Source: Mycobacterium seoulense (GTDB lineage Bacteria; Actinomycetota; Actinomycetes; Mycobacteriales; Mycobacteriaceae). Taken from it: 64,000 nucleotides of DNA. Location: NCBI RefSeq assembly GCF_010731595.1, contig NZ_AP022582.1, forward strand, positions 2,108,001 to 2,172,000, read 5' to 3'. Below the pieces are notes generated by a model. The model saw nothing but the letters and a program-made list of their open reading frames with translations, had not been told where the DNA came from and searched no databases. A program made the position numbers and the translations under genes. Positions 28,047-37,093 of the stretch are shown in pieces (position 1 is the stretch's first letter; every line of letters begins with the position of its first letter).

Positions 28047-29534
28047 CTAGGCGATCACGTAATCGCTGAACGGGAACGTCTCCGCTTCCCGCACCGAGTT
28101 CAACGTCGACGTCGGCCGCAGCAGCGACGCCTCACCGCTGGGGCTGAAGTAGTACGAGCGCGACGTCGCGCAGTTGCCGGAGTAGAACACCGTGTTGTCC
28201 AGCCGCTGGGTCATCCGCTCCATGAACCGGTCGTTGGCCTCTTCGGTCACCTCGAAGGTCGTCGCACCGCGACGCTTGACCTCGCCGAGCAGCCGGTCCA
28301 TGTGCCGCATCTGGTATTCGATGGTGTGGAAGAAGGACAGCCCGGAGAAGGCGAACGGGCTGGCCAGGCTGAAGTAATTGGGGAAGTAGGGCATGGTGAC
28401 GCCCTGGTACGCCTGGAACCTGGTCTCCCGCCACCACTTTCCGAGGTTGCGGCCCTTGCGGCCGACCACCTCGATGGCCGGGAAGTTGGCCTCCCACAAG
28501 TCGAACCCGGTCGCCAGGACCAGGGTGTCGATGACGGTCTTACGCCCGTCGACCGTGACGATGCCGTCGGCCTCGATCCGCGCGATCGCGGTCGTCTCCA
28601 GGCGCACGTGCGGCTGGGTGAACGCGCGGTAGAACGTGTTCGAAAAGGTCGGCCGCTTGCAGCCCAGGTCGTAGTCCGGCGTGAACTTCTCGCGCAGTTC
28701 CTTGTCCCGGATCCACCGGAAGCGGTTGATCTTGGCCAGGTCGGAGGCGGAAATGTTGCCCCGCCCGCGGGACTCTTTGAAGTGCAGCGCCCCGACGACC
28801 ATGATGATCTCGAGGAGGATGTCGGTCACCCACCGCAGCGCACGCTGGGCCGCCGGCACCCGGGCGAACAGCCGACGCACCCCCATGGGGAACTCGAAGT
28901 CGAACTTCGGCAGCACGTGGGTTGCGGTGCGCTGATAGACCGTCAGCTCCCGGGCCTCTTTGGCCAGCTCCGGAATGACCTGCACCGCCGACGCCCCGGT
29001 CCCGATGACCGCGATGCGCCGCCCCTGGTAGCGGAAGTCGTGGTCCCACGCGGTGGTGTGGACCACCTTGCCCTCGAAGCCCGCGACGCCCGGGATATCC
29101 GGCATGCGCGGCTGGGACAGGAATCCCGTGGCGGTGACGAGGAAGCGGGTCGTCAGGGTTTCCCCGCCGGCCAGCCCCACCCGCCACACCGCGGCGTCCT
29201 CGTCCCACTGGGCGCCTTCCACCGTGGTGTTGAACCGCATGTAGCGGCGCACGTCGTACTTGTCCGCGATGTCGACGGCGTACTTCTTGACCTCGGCGCC
29301 CGGCGCGAACAGTCGTGACCAGTCCGGATTGGGCTCGAACCAGTACGAGTAGGTGGTCGACGGGATGTCGACGGCGATCCCCGGGTAGTGGTTGACGTGC
29401 CAGGTGCCGCCCAGGTCGTCCTCGCGTTCGAGGATGACGATGTTGTCGTACCCGAGGCGCTTGAGCTGGATCGCGGCGCCGATGCCGCCAAATCCGGCGC
29501 CTACGATGACGGCGTCGAAACGGTCCGTGTTCAC
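28047..29534 (-). CDS. Flavin-containing monooxygenase, Baeyer-Villiger type
   Basis: A 495-aa class B flavoprotein. The FAD motif is G12-A-G-F-G-G17, the NADPH motif GTGASA is at about 178-183, and between them is the Baeyer-Villiger fingerprint FxGxxxHxxxW(D) as F153-E-G-K-V-V-H-T-T-A-W-D164. It inserts oxygen next to a ketone; in mycobacteria such enzymes (the EthA/MymA/Rv0892 group) act on lipids, and some activate thioamide drugs. Which orthologue this is cannot be decided. The start is GTG 29534. The gene stands alone. Confidence 0.87.
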   Translation of the reverse strand: MNTDRFDAVIVGAGFGGIGAAIQLKRLGYDNIVILEREDDLGGTWHVNHYPGIAVDIPSTTYSYWFEPNPDWSRLFAPGAEVKKYAVDIADKYDVRRYMRFNTTVEGAQWDEDAAVWRVGLAGGETLTTRFLVTATGFLSQPRMPDIPGVAGFEGKVVHTTAWDHDFRYQGRRIAVIGTGASAVQVIPELAKEARELTVYQRTATHVLPKFDFEFPMGVRRLFARVPAAQRALRWVTDILLEIIMVVGALHFKESRGRGNISASDLAKINRFRWIRDKELREKFTPDYDLGCKRPTFSNTFYRAFTQPHVRLETTAIARIEADGIVTVDGRKTVIDTLVLATGFDLWEANFPAIEVVGRKGRNLGKWWRETRFQAYQGVTMPYFPNYFSLASPFAFSGLSFFHTIEYQMRHMDRLLGEVKRRGATTFEVTEEANDRFMERMTQRLDNTVFYSGNCATSRSYYFSPSGEASLLRPTSTLNSVREAETFPFSDYVIA

Positions 29535-29710
29535 AGCCTCGCTCCGTGCTTACTCGGTCTTGCTCCGCGCTTACACACAAAGAACTTTCACTAATCTTAC
29601 GGAATTCTAATAGCGCTGTGCATGCGACGCACCCGCGTTTGCCAGCATGTGACCTTGCCGACATCGGCCCGGAAGGCTGGCAAACTCGACCGCGCCGCGG
29701 TGGCCGTGCG

Positions 29711-29908
29711 TCACGGCAGTGCGGCCGACGGTCGCCGCGCAGCGAAAGCTCCTGCCCCAGAGGCGAAGAAGGACGCGACGTCGTCCATGCCGGCGTCTTT
29801 CGCGTCGCGCACGTACTGCCCGTAGTCGTGTCCGGCCGTCAGCGAGTGGCAGTGGACGGAGATGAGGTCGAAAGTCACGTCATCGAAACCTGTTTCACCC
29901 GTGGCCAT
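29711..29908 (-). CDS. Small conserved mycobacterial protein, possibly truncated
   Basis: A 65-aa frame with AAAGGTGATG just before its ATG. Its first 48 residues (FDLISVHCHSLTAGHDYGQY and the VRDAKDAGMDDVASFF stretch) look like a family of about 65-75-aa mycobacterial proteins related to ferritin-like helical modules. The last 17 residues (SGAGAFAARRPSAALP) do not fit the expected helix and suggest a frameshift or truncation. The flanking 29535-30139 sequence holds nothing else I can support. Confidence 0.45.
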   Translation of the reverse strand: MATGETGFDDVTFDLISVHCHSLTAGHDYGQYVRDAKDAGMDDVASFFASGAGAFAARRPSAALP

Positions 29909-30139
29909 GTCATCACCTTTCCGAGTCGTCAGCGTGTCCGCCGGACCGGCTACCCCCGCGAGACGGCGTCAAACGGCGATCCGAGGTAACTTCGGATGAC
30001 GGCGTCTCGCGCGGGACCATAAAATGGGCGCATTTGGTGCGTCGACACGCGCTCCTCATCCGGCGCGCGCCGCCGCGCAGCGGTATACAGGAAACGACAA
30101 CGATTGTTCGGAAAACGCACAGTTTGGGAGGCTCCCGGC

Positions 30140-30886
30140 ATGGGCACATCCTGCGGCATGATCGCACGTCAAATAGCCCGTTTCGTTGCTCCAGCAGTCG
30201 CCGCGGCGTCCGGCCTCGGCGCCTCGGCCCTGACCGGTTCCCTCCTACCCACCGCCGCCGCCCAATGCCCCGACGTCCAAGTCGTGTTCGCCCGCGGCAC
30301 CGGCGAAGCCCCCGGCGTCGGCCCCACCGGACAAGCCTTCGTCGACGCCCTGCACTCCCGCCTGGGAACCAAATCCTTCGACGTCTACCCGGTCAACTAC
30401 CCCGCCAGCGACCAATGGGACACCGGCATCGACGGCATCAGAGACGCCGCGACCCACATCAATTCGATGGCCCACGACTGCCCCAACACCAAAATGGTGC
30501 TCGGCGGCTACTCCCAGGGCGCGGCCGTGATGGGCTTTGTCACCTCCCCCGCAGTCCCCGACGGCGTCGACCCCAACACCGTGCCCAAGCCCCTGGACCC
30601 CTCGGTGGCCAGCCACGTCTCCTCGGTCGTGCTGTTCGGCACCCCCAACGTGCGCGCCATGAACTTCCTCGGCGAACCCCCGGTCGTCATCGGCCCGGCG
30701 TATCAAGACAAGACCATCAAGGTCTGCGCCACCGAAGACCCGGTGTGCTCCGACGGAATGAACTTCGCCGCACACAACACCTACGCCGACGACGGCGCCA
30801 CGATCGACAAGGGCGTCGCCTTCGCCTCCAGCCACCTCGACGCCGGCACCAGCGGCACCCCGCCGGTCAGGGGCTTCGTCGGCTGA
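30140..30886 (+). CDS. Secreted cutinase-family esterase
   Basis: A 248-aa serine esterase with a signal peptide ending near AAAQC (residue 42). The catalytic serine is S125 in GGYSQG, the Asp is D200 (TEDPVC) and the His is H232 (SSHL). Four cysteines can form the two family disulphides. Mycobacterial cutinase-like proteins cleave fatty-acid esters or phospholipids at the cell surface. The ATG at 30140 follows GGGAGG by 8 nt; earlier in-frame codons lack such a site. It is convergent with the amidase gene, with 12 nt between stops. Confidence 0.9.
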   Translation: MGTSCGMIARQIARFVAPAVAAASGLGASALTGSLLPTAAAQCPDVQVVFARGTGEAPGVGPTGQAFVDALHSRLGTKSFDVYPVNYPASDQWDTGIDGIRDAATHINSMAHDCPNTKMVLGGYSQGAAVMGFVTSPAVPDGVDPNTVPKPLDPSVASHVSSVVLFGTPNVRAMNFLGEPPVVIGPAYQDKTIKVCATEDPVCSDGMNFAAHNTYADDGATIDKGVAFASSHLDAGTSGTPPVRGFVG

Positions 30887-30898
30887 GCGACCGCTCGG

Positions 30899-31663
30899 CT
30901 ACCGGGCGCCTTTGGCGTTCAGGTAGGCGACGATCCCCTGGGTGACCGCGGCGGCGTACTTCGCTTGGCCGTCGGGGCTTTGGATTCGCGCGGCGTCGTC
31001 GGCGTTTTTCATGTTGCCGAGTTCGACGAGGATCGCCGGGTATTGGGCCAGGTTGAGTCCCGCGAGGTCGTCCCGGCCGTAGAGGCCGCCCGACCCGATG
31101 TAGTTGGCCGGCTGAAAACCCGCCTGCGATAACGCGTCCCGCATCGTGGTGGCGAGCTGGACGGCCGGCCCGGCCTGCACGTCGTTCAGGGGCGGGCTCG
31201 AGTAGTTCACGTGGAACCCGCTGCCGGCCGCCGGTCCGCCGTCGGCGTGGATGCTCACGATCGCATCGGGGCGCATGGCGTTGGCCGCCGCCGCGCGCTG
31301 GTCCACGCAGGGGCCCACCGAGTTGTCGTTGTCGCGGGAGAGTTGGGTGCGAACGCCCATCTGGTTGAGCGACTCGTTGATCAGCGTCACGACGGCCCAG
31401 GTGAAGGCGTGCTCGGGGTAGCCGTCGTTGGTGGCGGCACCCGACGCCTGGCACGCCTTGGTTCCGCCCCGGCCGTTCGGGACCTGTTGGTTGATCGAGG
31501 CGTCGTTGACGGCGTTGTGCCCCGGGTCGAGGAAGACGGCCGTCCCGGCCAGCCCGGCGGAGGCGCGCGGCGCGGTCATCAGGGCCCCGGCGCCGAGCAG
31601 CACCGGCGCGAATCTCAGCACGTCGCGGCGGGAAACGGATCCCAGCCCGGGGCGGTCACTCAC
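30899..31663 (-). CDS. ami1: N-acetylmuramoyl-L-alanine amidase Ami1 (Rv3717-like)
   Basis: A 254-aa Amidase_3 zinc enzyme that cleaves the bond between N-acetylmuramate and L-alanine in peptidoglycan. A twin-arginine-like SRRDVLRFAPVLLG opens the signal sequence. Zinc ligands are visible at H49 (DPGH), E84 (PEHAF) and H139 (SIHADG), and the catalytic Glu in VELGN is near the C-terminus. The sequence closely matches what I know of Rv3717, which lacks a cell-wall-binding domain. Function: septal peptidoglycan remodelling or recycling. Confidence 0.9.
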   Translation of the reverse strand: MSDRPGLGSVSRRDVLRFAPVLLGAGALMTAPRASAGLAGTAVFLDPGHNAVNDASINQQVPNGRGGTKACQASGAATNDGYPEHAFTWAVVTLINESLNQMGVRTQLSRDNDNSVGPCVDQRAAAANAMRPDAIVSIHADGGPAAGSGFHVNYSSPPLNDVQAGPAVQLATTMRDALSQAGFQPANYIGSGGLYGRDDLAGLNLAQYPAILVELGNMKNADDAARIQSPDGQAKYAAAVTQGIVAYLNAKGAR

Positions 31664-31692
31664 CGCGCGATGGTAACAATCAGTGCTGCTGC

Positions 31693-32349
31693 TCAGACCT
31701 CGGTCAACGCCCGCGCCGCAGCGCGGAACATGGTCTGCTTGATCGCGCCGAGCGTGCCGGGGTCCTTGCCGCCCAGCGGGCGCAGCAGGTCGGTGGCCGC
31801 CGCGGTCACCTCGCCCTCGGCGGCGGTGGCGTCGACGATGCCGAAGTCGGCGGCCTCTTCCCCACCGAAGCGCCGCCCCGTCGTCATGGACGCCACCGCG
31901 GCGCGGGGCGTGAGCTTGGCCTGGATCAGCGCGGCCATGCCGTCGGTGAAGGGGATGCGGATGTCGACCTCGGGGAAGCAGAAGAACCCCCGGTCCTCGC
32001 GCATCACCCGCACGTCGTGGGCCATGGCGAGCATGGCGCCGGCGCCGAAGGCGTGCCCGGTCACCGCGGCGGCGGTCGGCATGGGGAAGGTGAGGACGCG
32101 GGCCAGCAGCGCCTGCACCCGCGCGACGTAGGACTGGGTCTGTTCGGCGTGCGCGCCCAGCCAGTCCAGGTCCAGCCCGTTGGTGTAGAACTTGCCGGCC
32201 GCCGTGGTGACCAGCCCCTGGGCGCCGGCCGTCTCGATCTCGTCGAGCCGCCCGTTGATCGCGTCGAGAAACTGCGGGGAGAACCGGTTCTCGTCCTCGC
32301 CGAGGTTCAGCACCGCGATCTTGTCGTCCCAGCTGAGTGTCGGTGTCAT
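31693..32349 (-). CDS. Enoyl-CoA hydratase/isomerase family protein
   Basis: A 218-aa crotonase-fold protein, short for the family (about 260). The oxyanion-hole region AVTGHAFGAGAMLAMAHD is present, but the usual catalytic Glu pair is not obvious (FCFPEVDIRIPFTDG has one Glu), so isomerase or thioesterase activity is possible. AAGGGA precedes its ATG, which overlaps the TetR stop as ATGA (32346-32349). It is therefore co-expressed with and controlled by that TetR. Confidence 0.83.
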   Translation of the reverse strand: MTPTLSWDDKIAVLNLGEDENRFSPQFLDAINGRLDEIETAGAQGLVTTAAGKFYTNGLDLDWLGAHAEQTQSYVARVQALLARVLTFPMPTAAAVTGHAFGAGAMLAMAHDVRVMREDRGFFCFPEVDIRIPFTDGMAALIQAKLTPRAAVASMTTGRRFGGEEAADFGIVDATAAEGEVTAAATDLLRPLGGKDPGTLGAIKQTMFRAAARALTEV

Positions 32350-32972
32350 GTCGTGTCCCTTCTTCTGGTCGTGGGTGGCGGCGCCCCGGCGTCGAGCACG
32401 GCGTGGACGGCGGCGCGCAATCGCTTACGCGCGTCCGGGTCGTTGATGCGGTTGCGGCGCAACAGGATCGCCGTCGGCAGATCGACGATGCACATCGTGA
32501 TGACGTCGACGGCCGCCGCGTCCTTGCGGTCCCACAGGCGGCGGGCCAGCCGGATCATCGTCTCCACCAGCAGCCGGTCCAGCTCGCGCAACCGGGTGGC
32601 GATGTCGGGCGGCGTCTCCGGCCCCAGCAGTTGCTCGCGGCGCACGGTGAGCAGCAGCTGCGACGACTCCGGATGGCCTGCGGCGAAGACCGCCGGCGCC
32701 TCGGCCGCCGCCACCACGGCGGAAACGCCGTCCTCCTCGGGCGCGGCGTCGATCAATTCGCCCTGCGCGCTGAGGAATCGGTGCCCGGCGCGCAGCCAGG
32801 CGCGCCCGACGAGTCCGGCGCGCGAGCCGAACGTGTGATACAGCGCGCCGTTGGACACCCCGGTCGCGTCGCTGACGGCCCTGATGGTCACCGCGGCGGG
32901 CCCGGACCGCACGGCCAACCGTTCGACGGCATCCAGAATCTGGTCCTGGTCGTGAACCCGTGGGCGCGGCAT
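32346..32972 (-). CDS. TetR-family regulator with autoregulatory palindrome
   Basis: A 208-aa TetR protein with the N-terminal HTH TIRAVSDATGVSNGALYHTFG (about residues 29-49). The ATG at 32972 is preceded by a TACTAT -10 at 6 nt, indicating a leaderless transcript that starts inside a 28-bp palindrome (32980-33007). It is coupled to the crotonase gene downstream. The ligand is likely an acyl-CoA or its precursor (inference). Confidence 0.88.
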   Translation of the reverse strand: MPRPRVHDQDQILDAVERLAVRSGPAAVTIRAVSDATGVSNGALYHTFGSRAGLVGRAWLRAGHRFLSAQGELIDAAPEEDGVSAVVAAAEAPAVFAAGHPESSQLLLTVRREQLLGPETPPDIATRLRELDRLLVETMIRLARRLWDRKDAAAVDVITMCIVDLPTAILLRRNRINDPDARKRLRAAVHAVLDAGAPPPTTRRRDTT

Positions 32973-32979
32973 TCCGGCA

Positions 32980-33007
32980 TAGTAACAGAGCGACTGCTCT
33001 GTTACTA
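32980..33007. promoter_or_regulatory. 28-bp perfect palindromic operator of the TetR gene
   Basis: TAGTAACAGAGC and GCTCTGTTACTA form 12-bp perfect arms around a 4-nt centre (GACT). It overlaps the probable -10 box of the TetR/crotonase operon, so binding would block its own promoter. Confidence 0.8.
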
Positions 33008-33120
33008 ACTAGGCAAGTGCCCCTTCGATTCACCCGCCCGCAGCAGACTCTTAACACGTCCGGCACGCGACAGCGCCCGAACCCGTTTGGCGGCGGGCGA
33101 CGATCGGGAACCCCCTGCAA

Positions 33121-33330
33121 ATGGGAAAGGTCACTCAGGTCAACGAAGAGATGCTGTTGGCGGACATCGAGCGGGAACTCGTCGACGAGTTCCCGCGGGT
33201 CCCACAAAAGGAAATCGACGCCCTCATCCGCGAGGAGCATTCCCGGTTCACACACAGCCGCGTCCGCGATTTCGTCCCGCTGTTCGTGGAGAAACACACG
33301 CGCGAGCAACTCCGGCTGAGGTCGAACTAG
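33121..33330 (+). CDS. Small three-helix-bundle protein
   Basis: A 69-aa all-helical protein (EEMLLADIERELVDEFP, then VPQKEIDALIREEHSRF, then VRDFVPLFVEKHTREQL) of the short three-helix-bundle dimerisation family frequent in actinobacteria. Function unknown. No strong Shine-Dalgarno; the upstream 33008-33120 region holds no other gene. It is convergent and directly abutting the stop of the secreted protein gene (TAGCTA). Confidence 0.7.
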   Translation: MGKVTQVNEEMLLADIERELVDEFPRVPQKEIDALIREEHSRFTHSRVRDFVPLFVEKHTREQLRLRSN

Positions 33331-33765
33331 CTACTTCAGGTCGTACGAACTACGCGAGATGCGGAAGAAGTGGCCGGTGCTGGAGTCCGTGCACGTGATG
33401 GCCGCGGGCTCGCCCTTACAGGTGAGCGAAGCGACGGAACGCGTCTCGCCGATCGGGAGCGTCGGCAGTCCGCTGCCGCGCGTGGTGTCCGTGTGACAGG
33501 CCATGGCCGGTGAACTGCCCTGCACCAGGTCGATCTGGTCGCCGAACGCCCCCATGCAGGACTGCGGGCGCGGCGGCATCACGTAGGTGGGGTCCACCAC
33601 CCCGCAGGACGCGCGGGGCGCGTCGCCCCGGAAGGCCGCCATCACGCAGGTGACGTCCCCCGACGGCGATTGGAACTGCTCAAACGGGTCCGCGTGCGCG
33701 ACGGCCGCCGGGCCCGCCCCGATCGCGACGGCAACCGCGACCGCCGCCAGGCCCTTGGCTTCCAT
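33331..33765 (-). CDS. Secreted Cys-containing mycobacterial protein
   Basis: A 144-aa protein with a signal peptide (AVAVAVAIGAGPAAVAHA, cleavage near residue 25). The mature part begins DPFEQFQSPSGDVTCVM, a motif shared by several mycobacterial exported hypotheticals, and contains six cysteines that could form three disulphides. The ATG at 33765 was chosen because the upstream part of the open frame is charged and overlaps the divergent promoter. Function unknown. Confidence 0.72.
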   Translation of the reverse strand: MEAKGLAAVAVAVAIGAGPAAVAHADPFEQFQSPSGDVTCVMAAFRGDAPRASCGVVDPTYVMPPRPQSCMGAFGDQIDLVQGSSPAMACHTDTTRGSGLPTLPIGETRSVASLTCKGEPAAITCTDSSTGHFFRISRSSYDLK

Positions 33766-33833
33766 GCTGTAGTTGTAGCCCTTTTCGGCCGCGGCCGGTG
33801 GAGTTTGCTCCCGCCGGCACCGGCGCCGTTCGT

Positions 33834-33860
33834 GACCGTACAAAATAGTATGGTACGGTC
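33834..33860. promoter_or_regulatory. Inverted-repeat operator upstream of flavin monooxygenase
   Basis: GACCGTAC (33834-33841) and GTACGGTC (33853-33860) are exact reverse complements with an 11-nt AT-rich centre. TACGGT (33854-33859) is 7 nt before the ATG at 33867, so binding would cover the -10 box. The TetR gene at the far end of the monooxygenase is a candidate regulator. Confidence 0.65.
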
Positions 33861-33866
33861 GGCGCC

Positions 33867-35036
33867 ATGTCCGTGGTCGAGGGGCGGCAGGTGCACGGGA
33901 TCACCGACGACTTCGTCGCCCGGCTGGCCGAGCGCGCCGAGGAGGCCGAGCGGCTGCGCCGGCTGCCCGCGGCGACGGTCAGCGAGTTCCGGCAGACCGA
34001 CCTGTTTCGGCTGTTGCTGCCGGCCCGCTTCGGCGGCATCCAGGCGTCGTTTCCCGAACTGCTGGAACCGATTCGGCGCATGGCCCACGGCTGCGCCTCG
34101 AGCGCATGGACGTTGGGCTTCTACGCCCTGCACAACTGGATGCTGTCGCTGTTCGACATGCGGGCCCAGGAGGAGGTGTTCGCCTCGGGACCGGTGCTGG
34201 CGCCGGCTCCCCTGGCCCCCACCGGGCGCGGAGCCCCGGCCGACGGCGGGGTGCGCCTGACCGGCCGGTGGTCGTGGGCCACGGGCGCGATGGACGCGGA
34301 CTGGGTGATGGTCGGGGCGCTCGTCGAGCGGCCGGACCGGATCGACCCGGTGCTCGCGCTGGTGCCCGCCGACCAGGTCGAGGTCGCCGACACCTGGCAC
34401 ACCGCGGGCATGCGGGGCACCGGTTCCCACGACGTCATCGTCACCGGCGTGCTCGTCCCGGACCACCGCATGGTGTCGGTGGCCGACATCTATGCCGGGA
34501 CGGCACCGGGTGCGCGGGCGCAGGACGCGCCGACGTATCGGTGGCCGATGGTGCCCGCCCTCGCGTTGGTCGCGTCGATGCCGGTGCTCGGCGCCGCCGA
34601 ACGGGTCACCGAACTGTTCGCGGAGCGGCTGGGCGAGCGCGTCCTGGCGTATAGCGGTGTGGCGCAGAAGGATCAGCCCCCCGCGCAGATCCGGCTGGCG
34701 AGTGCGCGAGTCCGCCTGCGCGGCCTGCGGGCGCTGGTCGACGAGACCGCCGGCGGCATCGAGGGCCTCGTGGTGCGCGGTGAACGGGTGAGCCGATCGG
34801 TGCGGGCCGAGGCGCGGCTGGCGGCCGCCCACACGGTGCACGAGAGCAAGGCGGTGATCGCCGATCTGGTGGAGGCCTCCGGCGCGAGTGCACAGTTCCT
34901 GTCGAACCCGTTGCAGCGCTTCAAGCGCGACGTGGACATCGCGGCCGGGCATGTGGTGTTCGATTACGACGTGAGCCGAGAGTTGGTCGGGGCGTTGGCG
35001 ATTGGCGCCAAGATCTCCCCGATCGCGATGGTCTAG
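33867..35036 (+). CDS. Acyl-CoA-dehydrogenase-fold flavin-dependent monooxygenase
   Basis: A 389-aa protein of the group-D flavin monooxygenase family (HsaA / HpaB-like, acyl-CoA dehydrogenase fold). Typical stretches are FRLLLPARFGGIQASFPE, then WSWATGAMDADWVMVGA and WHTAGMRGTGSHDVIV. These enzymes use reduced flavin from a separate reductase to hydroxylate aromatic or steroid-derived substrates; no reductase gene is adjacent. It probably begins as a leaderless transcript under the palindrome at 33834-33860. Its TAG stop is shared with the convergent TetR gene as CTAG. Confidence 0.83.
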   Translation: MSVVEGRQVHGITDDFVARLAERAEEAERLRRLPAATVSEFRQTDLFRLLLPARFGGIQASFPELLEPIRRMAHGCASSAWTLGFYALHNWMLSLFDMRAQEEVFASGPVLAPAPLAPTGRGAPADGGVRLTGRWSWATGAMDADWVMVGALVERPDRIDPVLALVPADQVEVADTWHTAGMRGTGSHDVIVTGVLVPDHRMVSVADIYAGTAPGARAQDAPTYRWPMVPALALVASMPVLGAAERVTELFAERLGERVLAYSGVAQKDQPPAQIRLASARVRLRGLRALVDETAGGIEGLVVRGERVSRSVRAEARLAAAHTVHESKAVIADLVEASGASAQFLSNPLQRFKRDVDIAAGHVVFDYDVSRELVGALAIGAKISPIAMV

Positions 35037-35590
35037 TCCTTGAGCATCAGCTCGAGGAATTCTTCGCGCTGCGCGGCTTTTTGCGCCTGCTGGACCGAGC
35101 CGGCCAGGTGCAGCAGGCCGATGCCCGCGGCGAAGGTCAGCTGGGCGCGCAGCTTGGCGTCGTCGGTGCCGAAGCCGTAGTCGCTGTAGGCCTTCGTCAC
35201 GGCGCGCAGCAGGCGTCGGTCGGCCGCGCGGACGTTGGCGGCGGCGGCCGGGTCGGTGCGGGCCCATTCGCGCATGGCGCGCTCCAGCGTCCAGTGCCCC
35301 GGGCTGGTCAGCGCCGTCATCATGGCCGACAGCCGTTCCCGCGGCGGCAGCGCGTCGAGCTCGGCCAGCGACTGCCGGTCCTGTTCCAGGAAGGTGTTCC
35401 ACGACTCGACCAGCGCGGCCCGGTAGCTGTCCATGTCCTGAAAGTGCCAGTAGAAGCTGCCGCGGGTGACGCCCGCCTGCTGGCACAGGCGTTCGATCTT
35501 CAGCGCGCGCACGCCCTGCTCGGCGAGCAGCGTGTAGCCCGCCTGCAGCCAGTCCTGCACCGACAGGCGGCGGGTCTTGCGCGCGGGCAT
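35033..35590 (-). CDS. TetR-family regulator, convergent with the monooxygenase
   Basis: A 185-aa TetR protein. The HTH KIERLCQQAGVTRGSFYWHFQD is at about residues 31-52. It lies tail-to-tail with the flavin monooxygenase, sharing CTAG at 35033-35036, and is the nearest regulator to the inverted repeat at 33834. No copy of that repeat is seen before its own start. The 210-bp gap 35591-35800 shows no further gene. Confidence 0.85.
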   Translation of the reverse strand: MPARKTRRLSVQDWLQAGYTLLAEQGVRALKIERLCQQAGVTRGSFYWHFQDMDSYRAALVESWNTFLEQDRQSLAELDALPPRERLSAMMTALTSPGHWTLERAMREWARTDPAAAANVRAADRRLLRAVTKAYSDYGFGTDDAKLRAQLTFAAGIGLLHLAGSVQQAQKAAQREEFLELMLKD

Positions 35591-35800
35591 AGGTGAAGGT
35601 TACGGGTGCGCGGAATCGCAGGTTGACGGCTTGCAGGCTGGCGCCCGGCACTGCCGCTCGCCGTCCCCGGTGAATTCCTCCCGAACACACGGCAAAGCGA
35701 AGCGGTCGGCCCGACACATGGGTGTAACGTCCGGATTTGCTAGCCGAGAAATTCCTGTTAACTGTTGGCCGCTTGCTTGGCCGAAGGATCAGGGGGTGCC

Positions 35801-37093
35801 GTGAGCACGACCGAGGTGTTCGACGCGCCGATCGGGACCGATGCCGACGAGGTCGTGGTCGCGTGCCACGACGAGGCGCTGCTGTTGGGCGGCGACCCCG
35901 CCGCCGTCGAGTCCTACCTGACGCGGCTGCGGGCGATCGCCGGGCACGGCATGCGGGTCGCCGGGATCGACGCCGCGTCGCTCGCGGGCGGGCTGGTCGG
36001 GGTGGCCTCCCTGCTGGCCGACTCCGGCAAGTACGTGCAGCTGCATCGCGACACCGTCGACGCGCTGCGGGAAGGCAACCTCGTTCCCCTCGGCGAGGGC
36101 TTCTTCCGGATGACCACCGGCATCGACGCCGGCGAGCTCCTGGCGCAACTCCAGTGGCAACCGGCCGTCCTCGGCGCCGAAGCGATGATGTCGGCGCAGA
36201 TGATCGCGGTGCAGGTGGCGCTGAAGTCGGCGGTCGCTCAGGTGGAGGACGCGGTCCGCCGGGTGGAGGACAAGGTCGACGCGGTGCTCGACGTGGCCCG
36301 GGCCCAGCGCGCCGGCGACGTCCTGGGCAACCACCTGACGATTTCGCGGATGGTCGACTCGTTGGAGAAGTACGGGTCGCTCCCCGACGCGTACTGGGAT
36401 TCGGTGGCCGTCCTCGGGCCGGCGCTCAACGTCACCGTCGAGCAGCTGCGCAACCATGTCAGCCGCATCCTGGCCTCCTTCGATCCCAAGCTTCCCGTCC
36501 AGCAGCGCGCGGAGAGGCTGCGAAACGCGTTCGAGGACAACCGGCTTGGCGACGCGCTCAGTCTGCTGGTGATCACCGAGGAATCGCTGCACCAATGGCA
36601 GCGGCTGAACCTCGCGCGCATCGAGTCGACGCAACCCGAGCAGCTGCTGCGCGCGATCGACGAGGCGCGCGCGCTCGTCGACCATCATCTGCGCGAAGAC
36701 ATCGAGATCTACGGCAGCGCGAAGGAAATCCTCGACCGGTTCGCGAAGTCCCATGCGATCGACGGTTTTCGCTTCCGGGCGGTGCGCGAGCTGGCCAGGC
36801 AGCGCGCCGCGCTGCGCGACGAGCTCGACCGTTTCGCGGAGGCCCGCCAGCACCAGGTCGAGACCTGGGAGGACTTCCACATTCCGAGCCTGCTCGATGC
36901 CACGGTCGCCACTCTGGGGGCCGCCGGATCCGTGACGGGCCAAGCGCTTGTGGGCGTGGGCCGAGGCCTCGTTTGGTTGGGCGCACACCTGGTCGAGCCG
37001 TTCCGCGGCGGGCATAGCGACGATCTGAACGACGGCAAGGACTTCGAAAGCCAGGCCGCCGGCGCCGGAGTCGAGGAACACCAGTCGGCGTGA
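35801..37093 (+). CDS. Unknown 430-aa predominantly helical protein
   Basis: I do not recognise this family. The protein is almost entirely helical and charged, with coiled-coil-like repeats around residues 140-170 (KSAVAQVEDAVRRVEDKVDAVLD-type heptads) and 330-360. A weakly amphipathic or hydrophobic patch at about 380-410 (AAGSVTGQALVGVGRGLVWLG) could touch the membrane. There is no signal peptide. The GTG at 35801 follows AGGGGG at 4 nt. Its stop overlaps the GTG of the SDR gene (GTGA at 37090-37093), so the two are co-translated. Confidence 0.75.
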   Translation: MSTTEVFDAPIGTDADEVVVACHDEALLLGGDPAAVESYLTRLRAIAGHGMRVAGIDAASLAGGLVGVASLLADSGKYVQLHRDTVDALREGNLVPLGEGFFRMTTGIDAGELLAQLQWQPAVLGAEAMMSAQMIAVQVALKSAVAQVEDAVRRVEDKVDAVLDVARAQRAGDVLGNHLTISRMVDSLEKYGSLPDAYWDSVAVLGPALNVTVEQLRNHVSRILASFDPKLPVQQRAERLRNAFEDNRLGDALSLLVITEESLHQWQRLNLARIESTQPEQLLRAIDEARALVDHHLREDIEIYGSAKEILDRFAKSHAIDGFRFRAVRELARQRAALRDELDRFAEARQHQVETWEDFHIPSLLDATVATLGAAGSVTGQALVGVGRGLVWLGAHLVEPFRGGHSDDLNDGKDFESQAAGAGVEEHQSA

